A stretch of DNA of 28,461 nt, from the NCBI GenBank assembly GCA_900544475.1, contig UQVU01000009.1, forward strand, positions 1 through 28,461. The letters are read 5' to 3'. Source of the stretch: an uncultured Butyricicoccus sp. Lineage in GTDB: Bacteria; Bacillota; Clostridia; Oscillospirales; Butyricicoccaceae. The position numbers and the translations under genes are program-made. The notes beneath the pieces were generated by a model. It saw only the letters and a program-made list of their open reading frames with translations. It searched no databases and was not told the origin of the DNA. This document shows, piece by piece, positions 1 to 6,018 of the stretch. Every line of letters begins with the position of its first letter. Positions within the stretch are counted from its first letter, which is position 1.

Positions 1-155
1 AACACGGACGTCCGAAAGTTCCCATGCGGAAACTTTCTCCCTCTTAGAGTATAAAAACCGTGATACATGCTCCCGGTTTTTATGATTTTGCGCTGCAAAA
101 TCTATTTCATGCGCGCTTCCGCGCGAAACACTGCATTCTCGAAAAATTGACTTTA
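1..155 (+). repeat. Structured dispersed intergenic repeat, copy 1 (cut by the window edge)
   Basis: This stretch matches 5109-5263 almost base for base and, in reverse complement, the block 21723-21928. The first base of the window falls in the middle of the element, so its left half is missing. It contains successive hairpins: GAAAGTT/AACTTTC (14-20 with 30-37), ATAAAAACCG/CGGTTTTTAT (51-60 with 74-83), GATTTTGC/GCAAAATC (84-91 with 95-102) and a CGCGC/GCGCG stem near 113-125. No plausible gene lies in it. Function unknown; it could be a structured RNA, a mobile palindromic element or a protein-binding DNA repeat. Confidence 0.85.
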
Positions 156-194
156 TCGACAGACTGAGGGGCATCCGTGAGGATGTCCCTTATT

Positions 195-210
195 TGTTCC
201 ACGTGAAACC
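195..210. promoter_or_regulatory. parS site 1
   Basis: TGTTCCACGTGAAACC differs only at its last base from the Firmicute parS consensus TGTTNCACGTGAAACA. It is the first of three such sites upstream of parA, and is where ParB would load onto the chromosome. Confidence 0.9.
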
Positions 211-226
211 TTTTCCGGACAGCTTG

Positions 227-242
227 TGTTCCGCGTGAAACA
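227..242. promoter_or_regulatory. parS site 2
   Basis: TGTTCCGCGTGAAACA has one mismatch to the parS consensus (G for A at position 7). It lies 16 bp after site 1, in the same intergenic region upstream of parA. Confidence 0.85.
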
Positions 243-263
243 ACGTCCACGCAGGCAAACTCA

Positions 264-279
264 TGTTTCACATGAAACA
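264..279. promoter_or_regulatory. parS site 3
   Basis: TGTTTCACATGAAACA has one mismatch to the parS consensus (A for G in the central CACGTG). It is the closest of the three sites to the parA promoter. Confidence 0.85.
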
Positions 280-326
280 TTTTCCGCAGAAGGAAACGCG
301 CAGGCAAAAATTTTGGGATAGTGCCT

Positions 327-354
327 TTGTTTTCTTTTAAGCATGTGCTATAAT
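327..354 (+). promoter_or_regulatory. Promoter of the parA operon
   Basis: A perfect -10 box TATAAT lies at 349-354 and is preceded by TGC, giving an extended -10. A weak -35, TTGTTT, lies at 327-332 with a 16-bp spacer. Transcription would start about 30 bp before the parA ATG. The secA promoter has the same build (TTGTTT, 16 bp, TG-n-TATAAT). Confidence 0.75.
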
Positions 355-394
355 AAGGAGCATAGGAAAAAACACGAATAAAGAGGAAAGCACT

Positions 395-1168
395 ATGGGT
401 AAAATTATCGCGTTCGCAAACCAGAAGGGCGGCGTGGGAAAAACAACGACTGCGATCAACCTCGCAGCGGCACTGTCCGAGCGCGGCAAGCGCGTTCTGC
501 TGTGCGACTTTGACCCGCAGGGCAATGCGACCTCAGGCTTCGGCGTGGACCCGCGCTCTCTCGAAACATCGATCTACGATCTTATCGTTTCCGAGGAGCC
601 GGACACGAAAACGGGCATCGTCCATACCAAGTGGGTGGACCTCATCGGCGCGAACGTCAATCTCGCCGGCGCGGAGCTCGACCTTATCGGCATGGACCAC
701 CGTGAAGCGCGGCTCAAGCTGGTGCTCGACAAGGTCAAGGACGAATACGACTATGTGTTCATCGACTGCCCGCCGTCGCTCGGCCTGCTGACGCTCAACT
801 GCCTGTGCGCGGCTGACAGTTTCCTCGTGCCGCTCCAGTGCGAGTATTACGCACTCGAGGGTCTGAGCCAGCTGATGACTACCGTGCGCATGGTCAAGAA
901 AACCATGAACCCGAAGCTGTCGCTGGAGGGCGTACTGCTCACCATGTTTGACGGCCGCACCAACCTGTCCATTCAGGTGGTCGAGGAGGTCAAAAAGCAC
1001 TTCCCGGGCGAGGTGTTCGCGTCGGTCGTTCCGCGCAACGTCCGCCTGAGCGAGGCGCCGAGCCATGGCAAGCCGATCACCGCATACGACCGTATGTGCC
1101 GCGGTGCGGAAGCATATCTGTCGCTCGCGGATGAAATTCTCTCGAAGAACGGAAAGGGGCAGGGCTGA
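395..1168 (+). CDS. parA: ParA/Soj chromosome-partitioning ATPase
   Basis: This is a 257-residue ParA-type Walker ATPase, a normal length for chromosomal Soj. The deviant Walker A motif KGGVGKTT is at residues 11-18, followed by the DFDPQGNAT switch near residue 40 and FIDCPPSLG as Walker B near residue 125. ParA works with ParB bound to parS to segregate and organise the origin region; in Bacillus it also controls DnaA. The start ATG follows an AGAGGAAAG Shine-Dalgarno site at a normal distance. The stop codon overlaps the parB start by one base (TGATG), so the two are translationally coupled. Three parS sites lie immediately upstream. The family assignment is secure. Confidence 0.97.
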   Translation: MGKIIAFANQKGGVGKTTTAINLAAALSERGKRVLLCDFDPQGNATSGFGVDPRSLETSIYDLIVSEEPDTKTGIVHTKWVDLIGANVNLAGAELDLIGMDHREARLKLVLDKVKDEYDYVFIDCPPSLGLLTLNCLCAADSFLVPLQCEYYALEGLSQLMTTVRMVKKTMNPKLSLEGVLLTMFDGRTNLSIQVVEEVKKHFPGEVFASVVPRNVRLSEAPSHGKPITAYDRMCRGAEAYLSLADEILSKNGKGQG

Positions 1169-2052
1169 TGGCATCAGGCAGAAAAGGTCTGGGACTGGGC
1201 GGCGGTCTGTCCAACCTGTTCGGGGATAACGCGGTCGCTGACCTGAACGCCGAAACCTCGGCGGACAGCATCAGCAAAATCGCGGTCAGCCGCATCGAAC
1301 CAAACCCCAATCAGCCGAGGAAGATATTCGCGCAGGAGGCGCTTGACGAGCTGGCGGAAAGCATCCGCCTGCACGGCGTCATCACACCGATTACGGTGCG
1401 CGCGGGTAAAAAAGACGGCACATATCAGATTATCGCGGGCGAGAGGAGATGGCGCGCGGCCCGGCAGGCCGGCCTCGACGAGATCCCGGCGATGGTCATT
1501 GAAGCGAGCGAGAGCGAGGTCATGGAGCTTGCGCTCATCGAGAATTTGCAGCGGCAGGACCTCAACCCGATTGAGGAAGCCGAAGGCTACGAGCAGCTCA
1601 TGCGCGACTACGGCCTGACGCAGGAGCAGGTCGCGCAGCGCGTCGTCAAGTCGCGCCCGGCGGTTGCAAACGCACTTCGCCTTTTGCAGCTTCCCGAGGA
1701 AGTCCGCACGATGGTCAGCAGGGGAGAGCTCTCCGGCGGCCATGCCCGCGCGGTCCTCGCGGTCGCGGAGGAGGACAAGCGCACTGACGCCGCGAAGCAG
1801 ATGGTCGGCATGACCGTCCGCCAGGCGGAAGCGCTCGCCAAGAAAATGAACAAAAAGCCCGTGGAACCCAAGCCGCAGGAAAGCGACTTTTCCGTGGACT
1901 ATATCGCGGCGCTGGAAAAGGAACTGGAAAGCGTCCTCGGCCGGAAAATCAATATTCAGCAGGGCAAGACCAGCGGTCAGCTGACCCTCGAATACTACGG
2001 CGCGGACGATCTGGAACGCCTGACCGAGGCGCTGCGCAGTCTGCGCGTATAA
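1168..2052 (+). CDS. parB: ParB/Spo0J chromosome-partitioning protein
   Basis: This 294-residue protein is the parS-binding CTPase clamp of the partition system. The N-terminal segment (residues 5-18, LGLGGGLSNLFG type) is the usual ParA-stimulating tail. The ParB/Sulfiredoxin domain spans about 36-125 and contains GERRWRAAR (91-99), the CTP-binding arginine motif. ENLQRQDLNPIEEA (125-138) follows, then a helix-turn-helix at about 150-172 (TQEQVAQRVVKSRPAVANALRLL). The C-terminal 60 residues form the dimerisation domain. It overlaps parA by one base and is followed after 10 bp by a membrane coiled-coil gene. Nothing is missing from the domain set. Confidence 0.97.
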   Translation: MASGRKGLGLGGGLSNLFGDNAVADLNAETSADSISKIAVSRIEPNPNQPRKIFAQEALDELAESIRLHGVITPITVRAGKKDGTYQIIAGERRWRAARQAGLDEIPAMVIEASESEVMELALIENLQRQDLNPIEEAEGYEQLMRDYGLTQEQVAQRVVKSRPAVANALRLLQLPEEVRTMVSRGELSGGHARAVLAVAEEDKRTDAAKQMVGMTVRQAEALAKKMNKKPVEPKPQESDFSVDYIAALEKELESVLGRKINIQQGKTSGQLTLEYYGADDLERLTEALRSLRV

Positions 2053-2062
2053 GGAGGTACTC

Positions 2063-2632
2063 ATGGACGAACAGAAGAACAACGCCCCGGCGGAGAATAA
2101 GCCGGAGAAAAAACTCAGCCGCACCACGCTGACCTTTTATATCGTCGGTCTGTTTTCCGTCGCCATCGCGCTCATACTCATCAGCTATGTCGCGCAGGCG
2201 CGTGCGGATCGGCAGGTCGAAAACCTCAGCTCTCAGCTGAACGAGCAGCAGACGGTTGCGCAGGGCGCAACTCAGAAGGTCGCGGATCTTCAGCAGCAGT
2301 TTGATTTGCAGAGCAGTGCGCTCGAAAGCGTACGCAGCACGCTCGGCACCGAGCAGGCAAAGACCGATGTGGTCGGCGCGACGCAGAATCTGCGCGACCG
2401 CGAGCAGATGCTCGAAATGCTCGTTGCGGCAGAACAGGCTGCCATAGATAACGATATGGAGCGTCTGAGCTATCTGCTTGAAGGTATCAAAGACGGCTTT
2501 TCCGAGGAACAGCTGAAACTCCGCGAGGATGGCGGCGTGTTTGAAGAAAGCGACTACGCAGTATATCAAAAATTGCTCACACTGGCAGACAATGCTAAAC
2601 AAAATAATGATAACAATGTTAATAATCAATAA
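2063..2632 (+). CDS. Single-pass membrane coiled-coil protein, function unknown
   Basis: I do not recognise this 189-residue protein. It has a charged Lys/Glu-rich N-terminus (1-20), one clear transmembrane helix (about 22-44) and then a Gln/Glu-rich segment with heptad-like spacing (about 48-100) that should form a coiled coil. A helical, charged C-terminal domain (about 105-180) ends in an Asn/Gln-rich tail. It looks like a membrane-tethered structural protein; the topology (C-terminal part in or out) is not settled. A perfect AAGGAGGT Shine-Dalgarno site precedes its ATG. It begins 10 bp after parB and ends 12 bp before serS, so it is probably cotranscribed with the partition genes. Whether it acts in segregation or division is only a guess from position. 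Confidence 0.85.
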   Translation: MDEQKNNAPAENKPEKKLSRTTLTFYIVGLFSVAIALILISYVAQARADRQVENLSSQLNEQQTVAQGATQKVADLQQQFDLQSSALESVRSTLGTEQAKTDVVGATQNLRDREQMLEMLVAAEQAAIDNDMERLSYLLEGIKDGFSEEQLKLREDGGVFEESDYAVYQKLLTLADNAKQNNDNNVNNQ

Positions 2633-2644
2633 GGAGAAATAAAA

Positions 2645-3937
2645 ATGCTGGATATCAAATTTGTCCGAGCAAACCCGGACGCAGTCAAGGAAAACATCAA
2701 GAAGAAGTTCCAGGACGAGAAAATCCCGATGGTCGATGAGGTCATCGAGTTCGACGCGAAGTACCGCGCTGCAAAGACCCGCTGCGACGAGCTGCGCGCT
2801 CAGCGCAACAAGAAGTCCAAGGAGATCGGCGGTCTGATGGCCAAGGGTCAGAAGGACGAGGCCGAGAAGGTCAAGGCAGAGGTCAAGGCCATGGCCGACG
2901 AGATGACCAAGCTCGAAGAGGACGAAAAGGTTTTTGCTGAGGAAGTCAAGAACCGCATGATGGTCATTCCGAACATCATCGACCCGTCCGTTCCGATTGG
3001 CAAGGACGACTCCGAGAACGTTGAGAACGAGCGCTTTGGTGAGCCGGTCGTTCCGGATTTCGAGGTTCCGTACCACGTTGACATCATGGAGTCCTTCGAC
3101 GGCATCGACCTCGACGCCGCACGCCGCACCTCCGGCAACGGCTTCTACTACCTCAAGGGAGACATCGCTCGTCTGCATTCTTCCATCCTGTCCTACGCAC
3201 GCGATTTCATGATCGACCGCGGCTTCACCTACTACATTCCGCCGTTCATGATCCACGGTGATGTAGTAAAGGGCGTTATGTCCTTCAAGGAAATGGAGAA
3301 CATGATGTACAAGATCGAGGGCGAGGATCTGTACCTGATCGGCACCTCCGAGCACTCCATGATTGGCAAGTTCATCGACACCATCAACGACGAGGAGACC
3401 CTGCCGCAGACCCTGACCAGCTACTCCCCGTGCTTCCGCAAGGAAGTCGGCGCACACGGCATTGAGGAGCGCGGCGTTTACCGCATCCACCAGTTCGAGA
3501 AGCAGGAGATGGTCGTTGTCTGCAAGCCGGAGGACAGCAAGGCATGGTACGAGAAGCTGTGGCAGAACACGGTTGACTTCTTCCGTTCGCTCGATATTCC
3601 GGTACGCACCCTCGAGTGCTGCTCGGGCGACCTGGCTGACCTGAAGGTCAAGTCCTGCGACGTTGAGGCATGGTCGCCGCGCCAGAAGAAGTATTTCGAG
3701 GTCGGCTCCTGCTCCAACCTCGGTGACGCACAGGCTCGCCGTCTGGGCATCCGTGTCCGCAGCAAGGAGAACCCGAAGGAGCTGTACTTCGCGCACACCC
3801 TGAACAACACGGTTGTTGCTCCTCCGCGTATGCTGATCGCATTCCTCGAGAACAACCTGCGTGAGGACGGTTCGGTTGCTATCCCGAAGCCGCTTCAGCC
3901 GTATATGGGCGGCATGACCGAGCTGCGCAAGAAGTAA
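2645..3937 (+). CDS. serS: Seryl-tRNA synthetase, divergent archaeal-like form
   Basis: This 430-residue class II synthetase charges tRNA-Ser with serine. Residues 1-110 form the long helical arm that grips tRNA-Ser; the catalytic core follows. The serine-site TxE motif is TSE at 234-236. Motif 2 is PCFRKEVG with Arg265, and motif 3 is APPRMLIAFLEN with Arg395. Several signatures differ from ordinary bacterial SerRS: TSEHS where TAEVPLT is usual, VGSCSNLGDAQARR for ISSCSNCTDFQARR, and NNTVVAPPR for NGSALAVGR. They resemble archaeal-type bacterial-fold SerRS, so this may be a second or horizontally acquired enzyme. All catalytic arginines are present, so it should be active. An AAGGAGA site precedes the ATG. 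The thioesterase gene follows without a terminator between them. Confidence 0.93.
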   Translation: MLDIKFVRANPDAVKENIKKKFQDEKIPMVDEVIEFDAKYRAAKTRCDELRAQRNKKSKEIGGLMAKGQKDEAEKVKAEVKAMADEMTKLEEDEKVFAEEVKNRMMVIPNIIDPSVPIGKDDSENVENERFGEPVVPDFEVPYHVDIMESFDGIDLDAARRTSGNGFYYLKGDIARLHSSILSYARDFMIDRGFTYYIPPFMIHGDVVKGVMSFKEMENMMYKIEGEDLYLIGTSEHSMIGKFIDTINDEETLPQTLTSYSPCFRKEVGAHGIEERGVYRIHQFEKQEMVVVCKPEDSKAWYEKLWQNTVDFFRSLDIPVRTLECCSGDLADLKVKSCDVEAWSPRQKKYFEVGSCSNLGDAQARRLGIRVRSKENPKELYFAHTLNNTVVAPPRMLIAFLENNLREDGSVAIPKPLQPYMGGMTELRKK

Positions 3938-3968
3938 TTTCCGTTTTTTGAAAGACAGGAGCAGAACA

Positions 3969-4361
3969 ATGAACACTGGTATCAAGGGCGAGAAGAAGTT
4001 CACCGTAACCAAGGAGCAGCTGGCGTGCAACGTCGGCAGCGGTCTGGTATCCGTATTTGCCACCCCGATGATGATTGCCGCCATCGAGAACACCGCAGCC
4101 ACAAGTGTCGCGGGTGAGCTTGAAGAGGGCAAGACCACGGTCGGCACGCTCGTAAACGTCAGCCACGTAGCCGCAACGCCGGAGGGCATGGAGGTCCGCA
4201 TCGAAACCGAGCTGACCGAAATCGCGCCGAACGGCAAGATTCTGACCTTCAAGGTCGCGGCGTATGACGAAGCCGGCCTGATCGGTGAGGGTACGCATCA
4301 GCGCGCCATCGTCGCAAAGGAGCGCTTCGAGCAGAAGGCACAGTCCAAGCTCGCAAAGTAA
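3969..4361 (+). CDS. FlK-like hotdog-fold acyl-CoA thioesterase
   Basis: This 130-residue single-domain hotdog protein resembles the fluoroacetyl-CoA thioesterase (FlK) family. Thr32, Glu40 and His66 have exactly the spacing of the FlK catalytic residues Thr42, Glu50 and His76 (from memory of that family). The FlK phenylalanine lid that selects the fluorinated substrate is not conserved at the matching positions (Gly23, Val26), so a general short acyl-CoA substrate is more likely. The ATG at 3969 follows an AGGAG site at 3958-3962; an earlier in-frame TTG at 3948 lacks one and was not used. It lies 31 bp after serS and is followed by a strong terminator. Confidence 0.85.
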   Translation: MNTGIKGEKKFTVTKEQLACNVGSGLVSVFATPMMIAAIENTAATSVAGELEEGKTTVGTLVNVSHVAATPEGMEVRIETELTEIAPNGKILTFKVAAYDEAGLIGEGTHQRAIVAKERFEQKAQSKLAK

Positions 4362-4383
4362 AAACAGTCGTTATGACAAAAGC

Positions 4384-4419
4384 AAAGGCGTCGCAGAAGA
4401 TGAACTGCGACGCCTTTTT
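4384..4419. terminator. Intrinsic terminator after the thioesterase gene, probably bidirectional
   Basis: A perfect 12-bp stem, AAAGGCGTCGCA (4384-4395) with TGCGACGCCTTT (4406-4417), is followed by TTTTT. It sits between the converging thioesterase (+) and SGNH hydrolase (-) genes. Confidence 0.9.
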
Positions 4420-4453
4420 GCATTTATGTGGAATTTTTCGGCGGGGGAGAGGG

Positions 4454-5026
4454 TCAGCGGAAAACCGTGTCGAACACGTGCTGCATCTGCTTCGCGAAGC
4501 GGCGGTGGCCGTCCTCGGAGAAGTGCACGCCGTCAAAGACGACCGGAATATCCCACGCCGCCGTGTCACAGAAGAAAGCGCCGCAGCGCTCCGCCGGTTC
4601 GCGGTAGAGCGGCGCAAGCGCCCGTGCGTTTTCAAGGAGCGCCTCGCTTTCGACCCACGCGCCCCTCTGCATGAGCGGAGGCGCGACGAGCAGCAGCGGC
4701 AGGTCGCAGTCCCGCAGCCGGTCGAGAAAGCCCTCCATCCGCCGGGCGGTCTCGGCAGGGGACGCGCCACACAGCAGGTCGTTCGTGCCGAGCATGACGC
4801 AGAGGCCGTCCGCCGGAAGTCGCGCGGAAATCTGTACGAGAAGCACGCGCACCGCGAAATCCGAAACGGGAATCTCGCGGCCGTTTTCGCCGAGGTTTTC
4901 GACCTGCCACGCATCGCCAAGGAGGGACGTCCACCGCACGCCCTCGGGATAGCGGCCGCCACCGAACGAGCGCGGGTCGTAGCCCCACGTGTTGGAGTCG
5001 CCGATGCAGATAATTCGTTTCGCCAT
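4454..5026 (-). CDS. SGNH/GDSL-type esterase or lipase
   Basis: This 190-residue cytoplasmic hydrolase has the four SGNH blocks. GDSNTWGY carries the nucleophile Ser11, block II Gly is in LGENG near residue 45-49, GTND (80-83) supplies the oxyanion Asn82, and DGVH (165-168) supplies the Asp/His pair. There is no signal peptide. The family cleaves ester bonds in acyl or sugar-acetyl substrates; the actual substrate cannot be read. The ATG at 5026 is preferred because it begins directly at the GDS strand and has a GGACGGGA site upstream; a 13-residue in-frame extension looks non-coding. A copy of the dispersed structured repeat begins 23 bp upstream, so any promoter must lie within or beside that element. 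Confidence 0.9.
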   Translation of the reverse strand: MAKRIICIGDSNTWGYDPRSFGGGRYPEGVRWTSLLGDAWQVENLGENGREIPVSDFAVRVLLVQISARLPADGLCVMLGTNDLLCGASPAETARRMEGFLDRLRDCDLPLLLVAPPLMQRGAWVESEALLENARALAPLYREPAERCGAFFCDTAAWDIPVVFDGVHFSEDGHRRFAKQMQHVFDTVFR

Positions 5027-5049
5027 AGTAAATCCCGTCCTGTCTGAGA

Positions 5050-5263
5050 CTGTCGCAAAACTCACGTTTTGCCGACAAGTGTGTTCTGACAGCGCACGGC
5101 GCCGCAGAACACGGACGTCCGAAAGTTCCCATGCGGAAACTTTCTCCCTCTAGATGGATAAAAACCGTGATACATGCTCCCGGTTTTTATGATTTTGCGT
5201 TGCAAAATCTATCTCATGCGCGCTCGACGCGCGAAACACTGTATTCTCGAAAAAATGGCTTTA
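5050..5263 (+). repeat. Structured dispersed intergenic repeat, copy 2 (complete)
   Basis: This is the complete reference copy, about 214 bp. Its right two-thirds match 1-155, and its length matches the reverse complement of 21723-21928. Successive hairpins are GCAAAAC/GTTTTGC (5055-5061 with 5066-5072), TGTTCTG/CAGAACA, the palindrome CGGACGTCCG, GAAAGTT/AACTTTC, ATAAAAACCG/CGGTTTTTAT (5158-5167 with 5181-5190), GATTTTGC/GCAAAATC (5191-5198 with 5202-5209) and a GCGCG/CGCGC stem near 5218-5233. It fills the gap between the start of the SGNH hydrolase gene and the terminator of the four-helix-bundle gene. Confidence 0.88.
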
Positions 5264-5284
5264 GTCTGTATACGGATAAAACAA

Positions 5285-5308
5285 GACACACCCCGGAACA
5301 GGTGTGTC
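5285..5308 (-). terminator. Intrinsic terminator of the tRNA-Leu/four-helix-bundle unit
   Basis: The stem GACACACC/GGTGTGTC (5285-5292 with 5301-5308) is followed on the minus strand by TTGTTTTAT. It lies 9 bp after the stop of the four-helix-bundle gene. Confidence 0.8.
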
Positions 5309-5317
5309 TGCGTGTTT

Positions 5318-5659
5318 TCAGTTGGTGGCCGAGTATGCCGCGGTCAGCAGGCGGCGCAGCTCGGTGCACTCGGCGAGCAGGCCGGCACCCGTGCGCACAT
5401 CCATGTCGTCGGTCAGCGTCAGCAGACGCAGCCAGTATTCGGTCTGCGCGGTTTCGTGCAGCGCGTCGGTCAGGCTTTCCGCGAGATCCGCGCGGTTCAG
5501 CGCGTAATCCGACCGTGCAATAGCCGCGCCGATTTTCGTTGCGTGCAGCAGCAGCGTATCGGACATATCGTCCTCGTGCTTGTGCAGCAGGCGGTGCAGC
5601 TTGACGATGCGGACGCCGAACTGCAGAGATTTTTCCCGAAGAATGCTGTTCTGAGCCAT
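5318..5659 (-). CDS. Four-helix-bundle protein (23S rRNA intervening-sequence family)
   Basis: This 113-residue, all-helical protein matches the four-helix-bundle family first found in intervening sequences of 23S rRNA genes. The opening pattern NSILREKSLQFGVRIVKLHR and the later SDTLLLHATKIGAAIARSDYA are typical. The biochemical role of the family is not established. The ATG at 5659 has GAGGT six bases upstream. The reading frame stays open back to 5842, but that part is the tRNA-Leu gene, so the longer form is rejected. It begins only 24 nt after the 3' end of tRNA-Leu with no room for a promoter, which indicates a shared transcript. Confidence 0.88.
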   Translation of the reverse strand: MAQNSILREKSLQFGVRIVKLHRLLHKHEDDMSDTLLLHATKIGAAIARSDYALNRADLAESLTDALHETAQTEYWLRLLTLTDDMDVRTGAGLLAECTELRRLLTAAYSATN

Positions 5660-5683
5660 AGTCATACCTCGCGTATGTGATGA

Positions 5684-5766
5684 TGGTGCGGGTAACAGGA
5701 CTTGAACCTGCACGTCTGAGACACCAGAACCTAAATCTGGCGCGTCTGCCATTCCGCCATACCCGC
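5684..5766 (-). tRNA. tRNA-Leu(UAG), CCA encoded
   Basis: On the minus strand the 5' acceptor GCGGGTA (5766-5760) pairs with TACCCGC (5694-5688), followed by the discriminator A and an encoded CCA (5686-5684). The anticodon arm CCAGA-TTTAGGT-TCTGG gives anticodon TAG, reading CUN leucine codons. The T-arm GCAGG-TTCAAGT-CCTGT and an extended variable arm, typical of leucine tRNA, are present. It is 83 nt long including CCA. Confidence 0.95.
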
Positions 5767-5813
5767 GTCTGAAAATTTTCTCCCGCGCCGCGGCCCTCCG
5801 CAGCACACGCTTT

Positions 5814-5842
5814 AGTATAACCGCTTCGGCCGGTTTTGTCAA
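5814..5842 (-). promoter_or_regulatory. Promoter of tRNA-Leu
   Basis: On the minus strand a consensus -35 TTGACA (5842-5837), a 17-bp spacer and -10 TATACT (5819-5814) stand about 47 bp upstream of the tRNA. This is a near-perfect sigma-A promoter, as expected for a stable-RNA gene. Confidence 0.9.
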
Positions 5843-5912
5843 TTTCGAGACCGCTTTTTCTGTATTGTCATCAAAAAATGAGGAAATTACTGTACCATAT
5901 ATGTGAAGTTTG

Positions 5913-5921
5913 TGCTATACT
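5913..5921 (+). promoter_or_regulatory. Extended -10 promoter of the lipoprotein/two-component cluster
   Basis: TGC-TATACT is an extended -10 element about 100 bp before the lipoprotein start. No good -35 is seen at 17 bp. It is divergent from the tRNA-Leu promoter. The leader after it contains a small GCGCG/CGCGC hairpin near 5973-5990. Confidence 0.55.
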
Positions 5922-6018
5922 TAATCTGTATAGGCGCTCGCGAAAACGGGTGCCCGTGCAGGCAACAGAACGCGCGTTTCTTCGCGCGCAAGTTCGATAC
6001 AAGGATTGGGAGCAAGCG

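Noticed and set aside
115..130. Possible fourth parS (GCTTCCGCGCGAAACA)
   Set aside because: Four mismatches to consensus, and it is the GC hairpin of the dispersed repeat, which differs in the other copies.
107..307. Minus-strand open frame of 66 codons with FHVKH and FHVEQ repeats
   Set aside because: The repeated peptides are just parS sites read as codons; the frame covers the repeat and the parS cluster.
1949..4252. 767-codon minus-strand frame opposite serS
   Set aside because: A shadow of strong codon bias in serS and neighbours; it is Leu/Val/His-rich with no domain and no ribosome site.
5660..5842. N-terminal extension of the four-helix-bundle gene
   Set aside because: It runs through the tRNA-Leu gene and its promoter; a good Shine-Dalgarno site supports the start at 5659.
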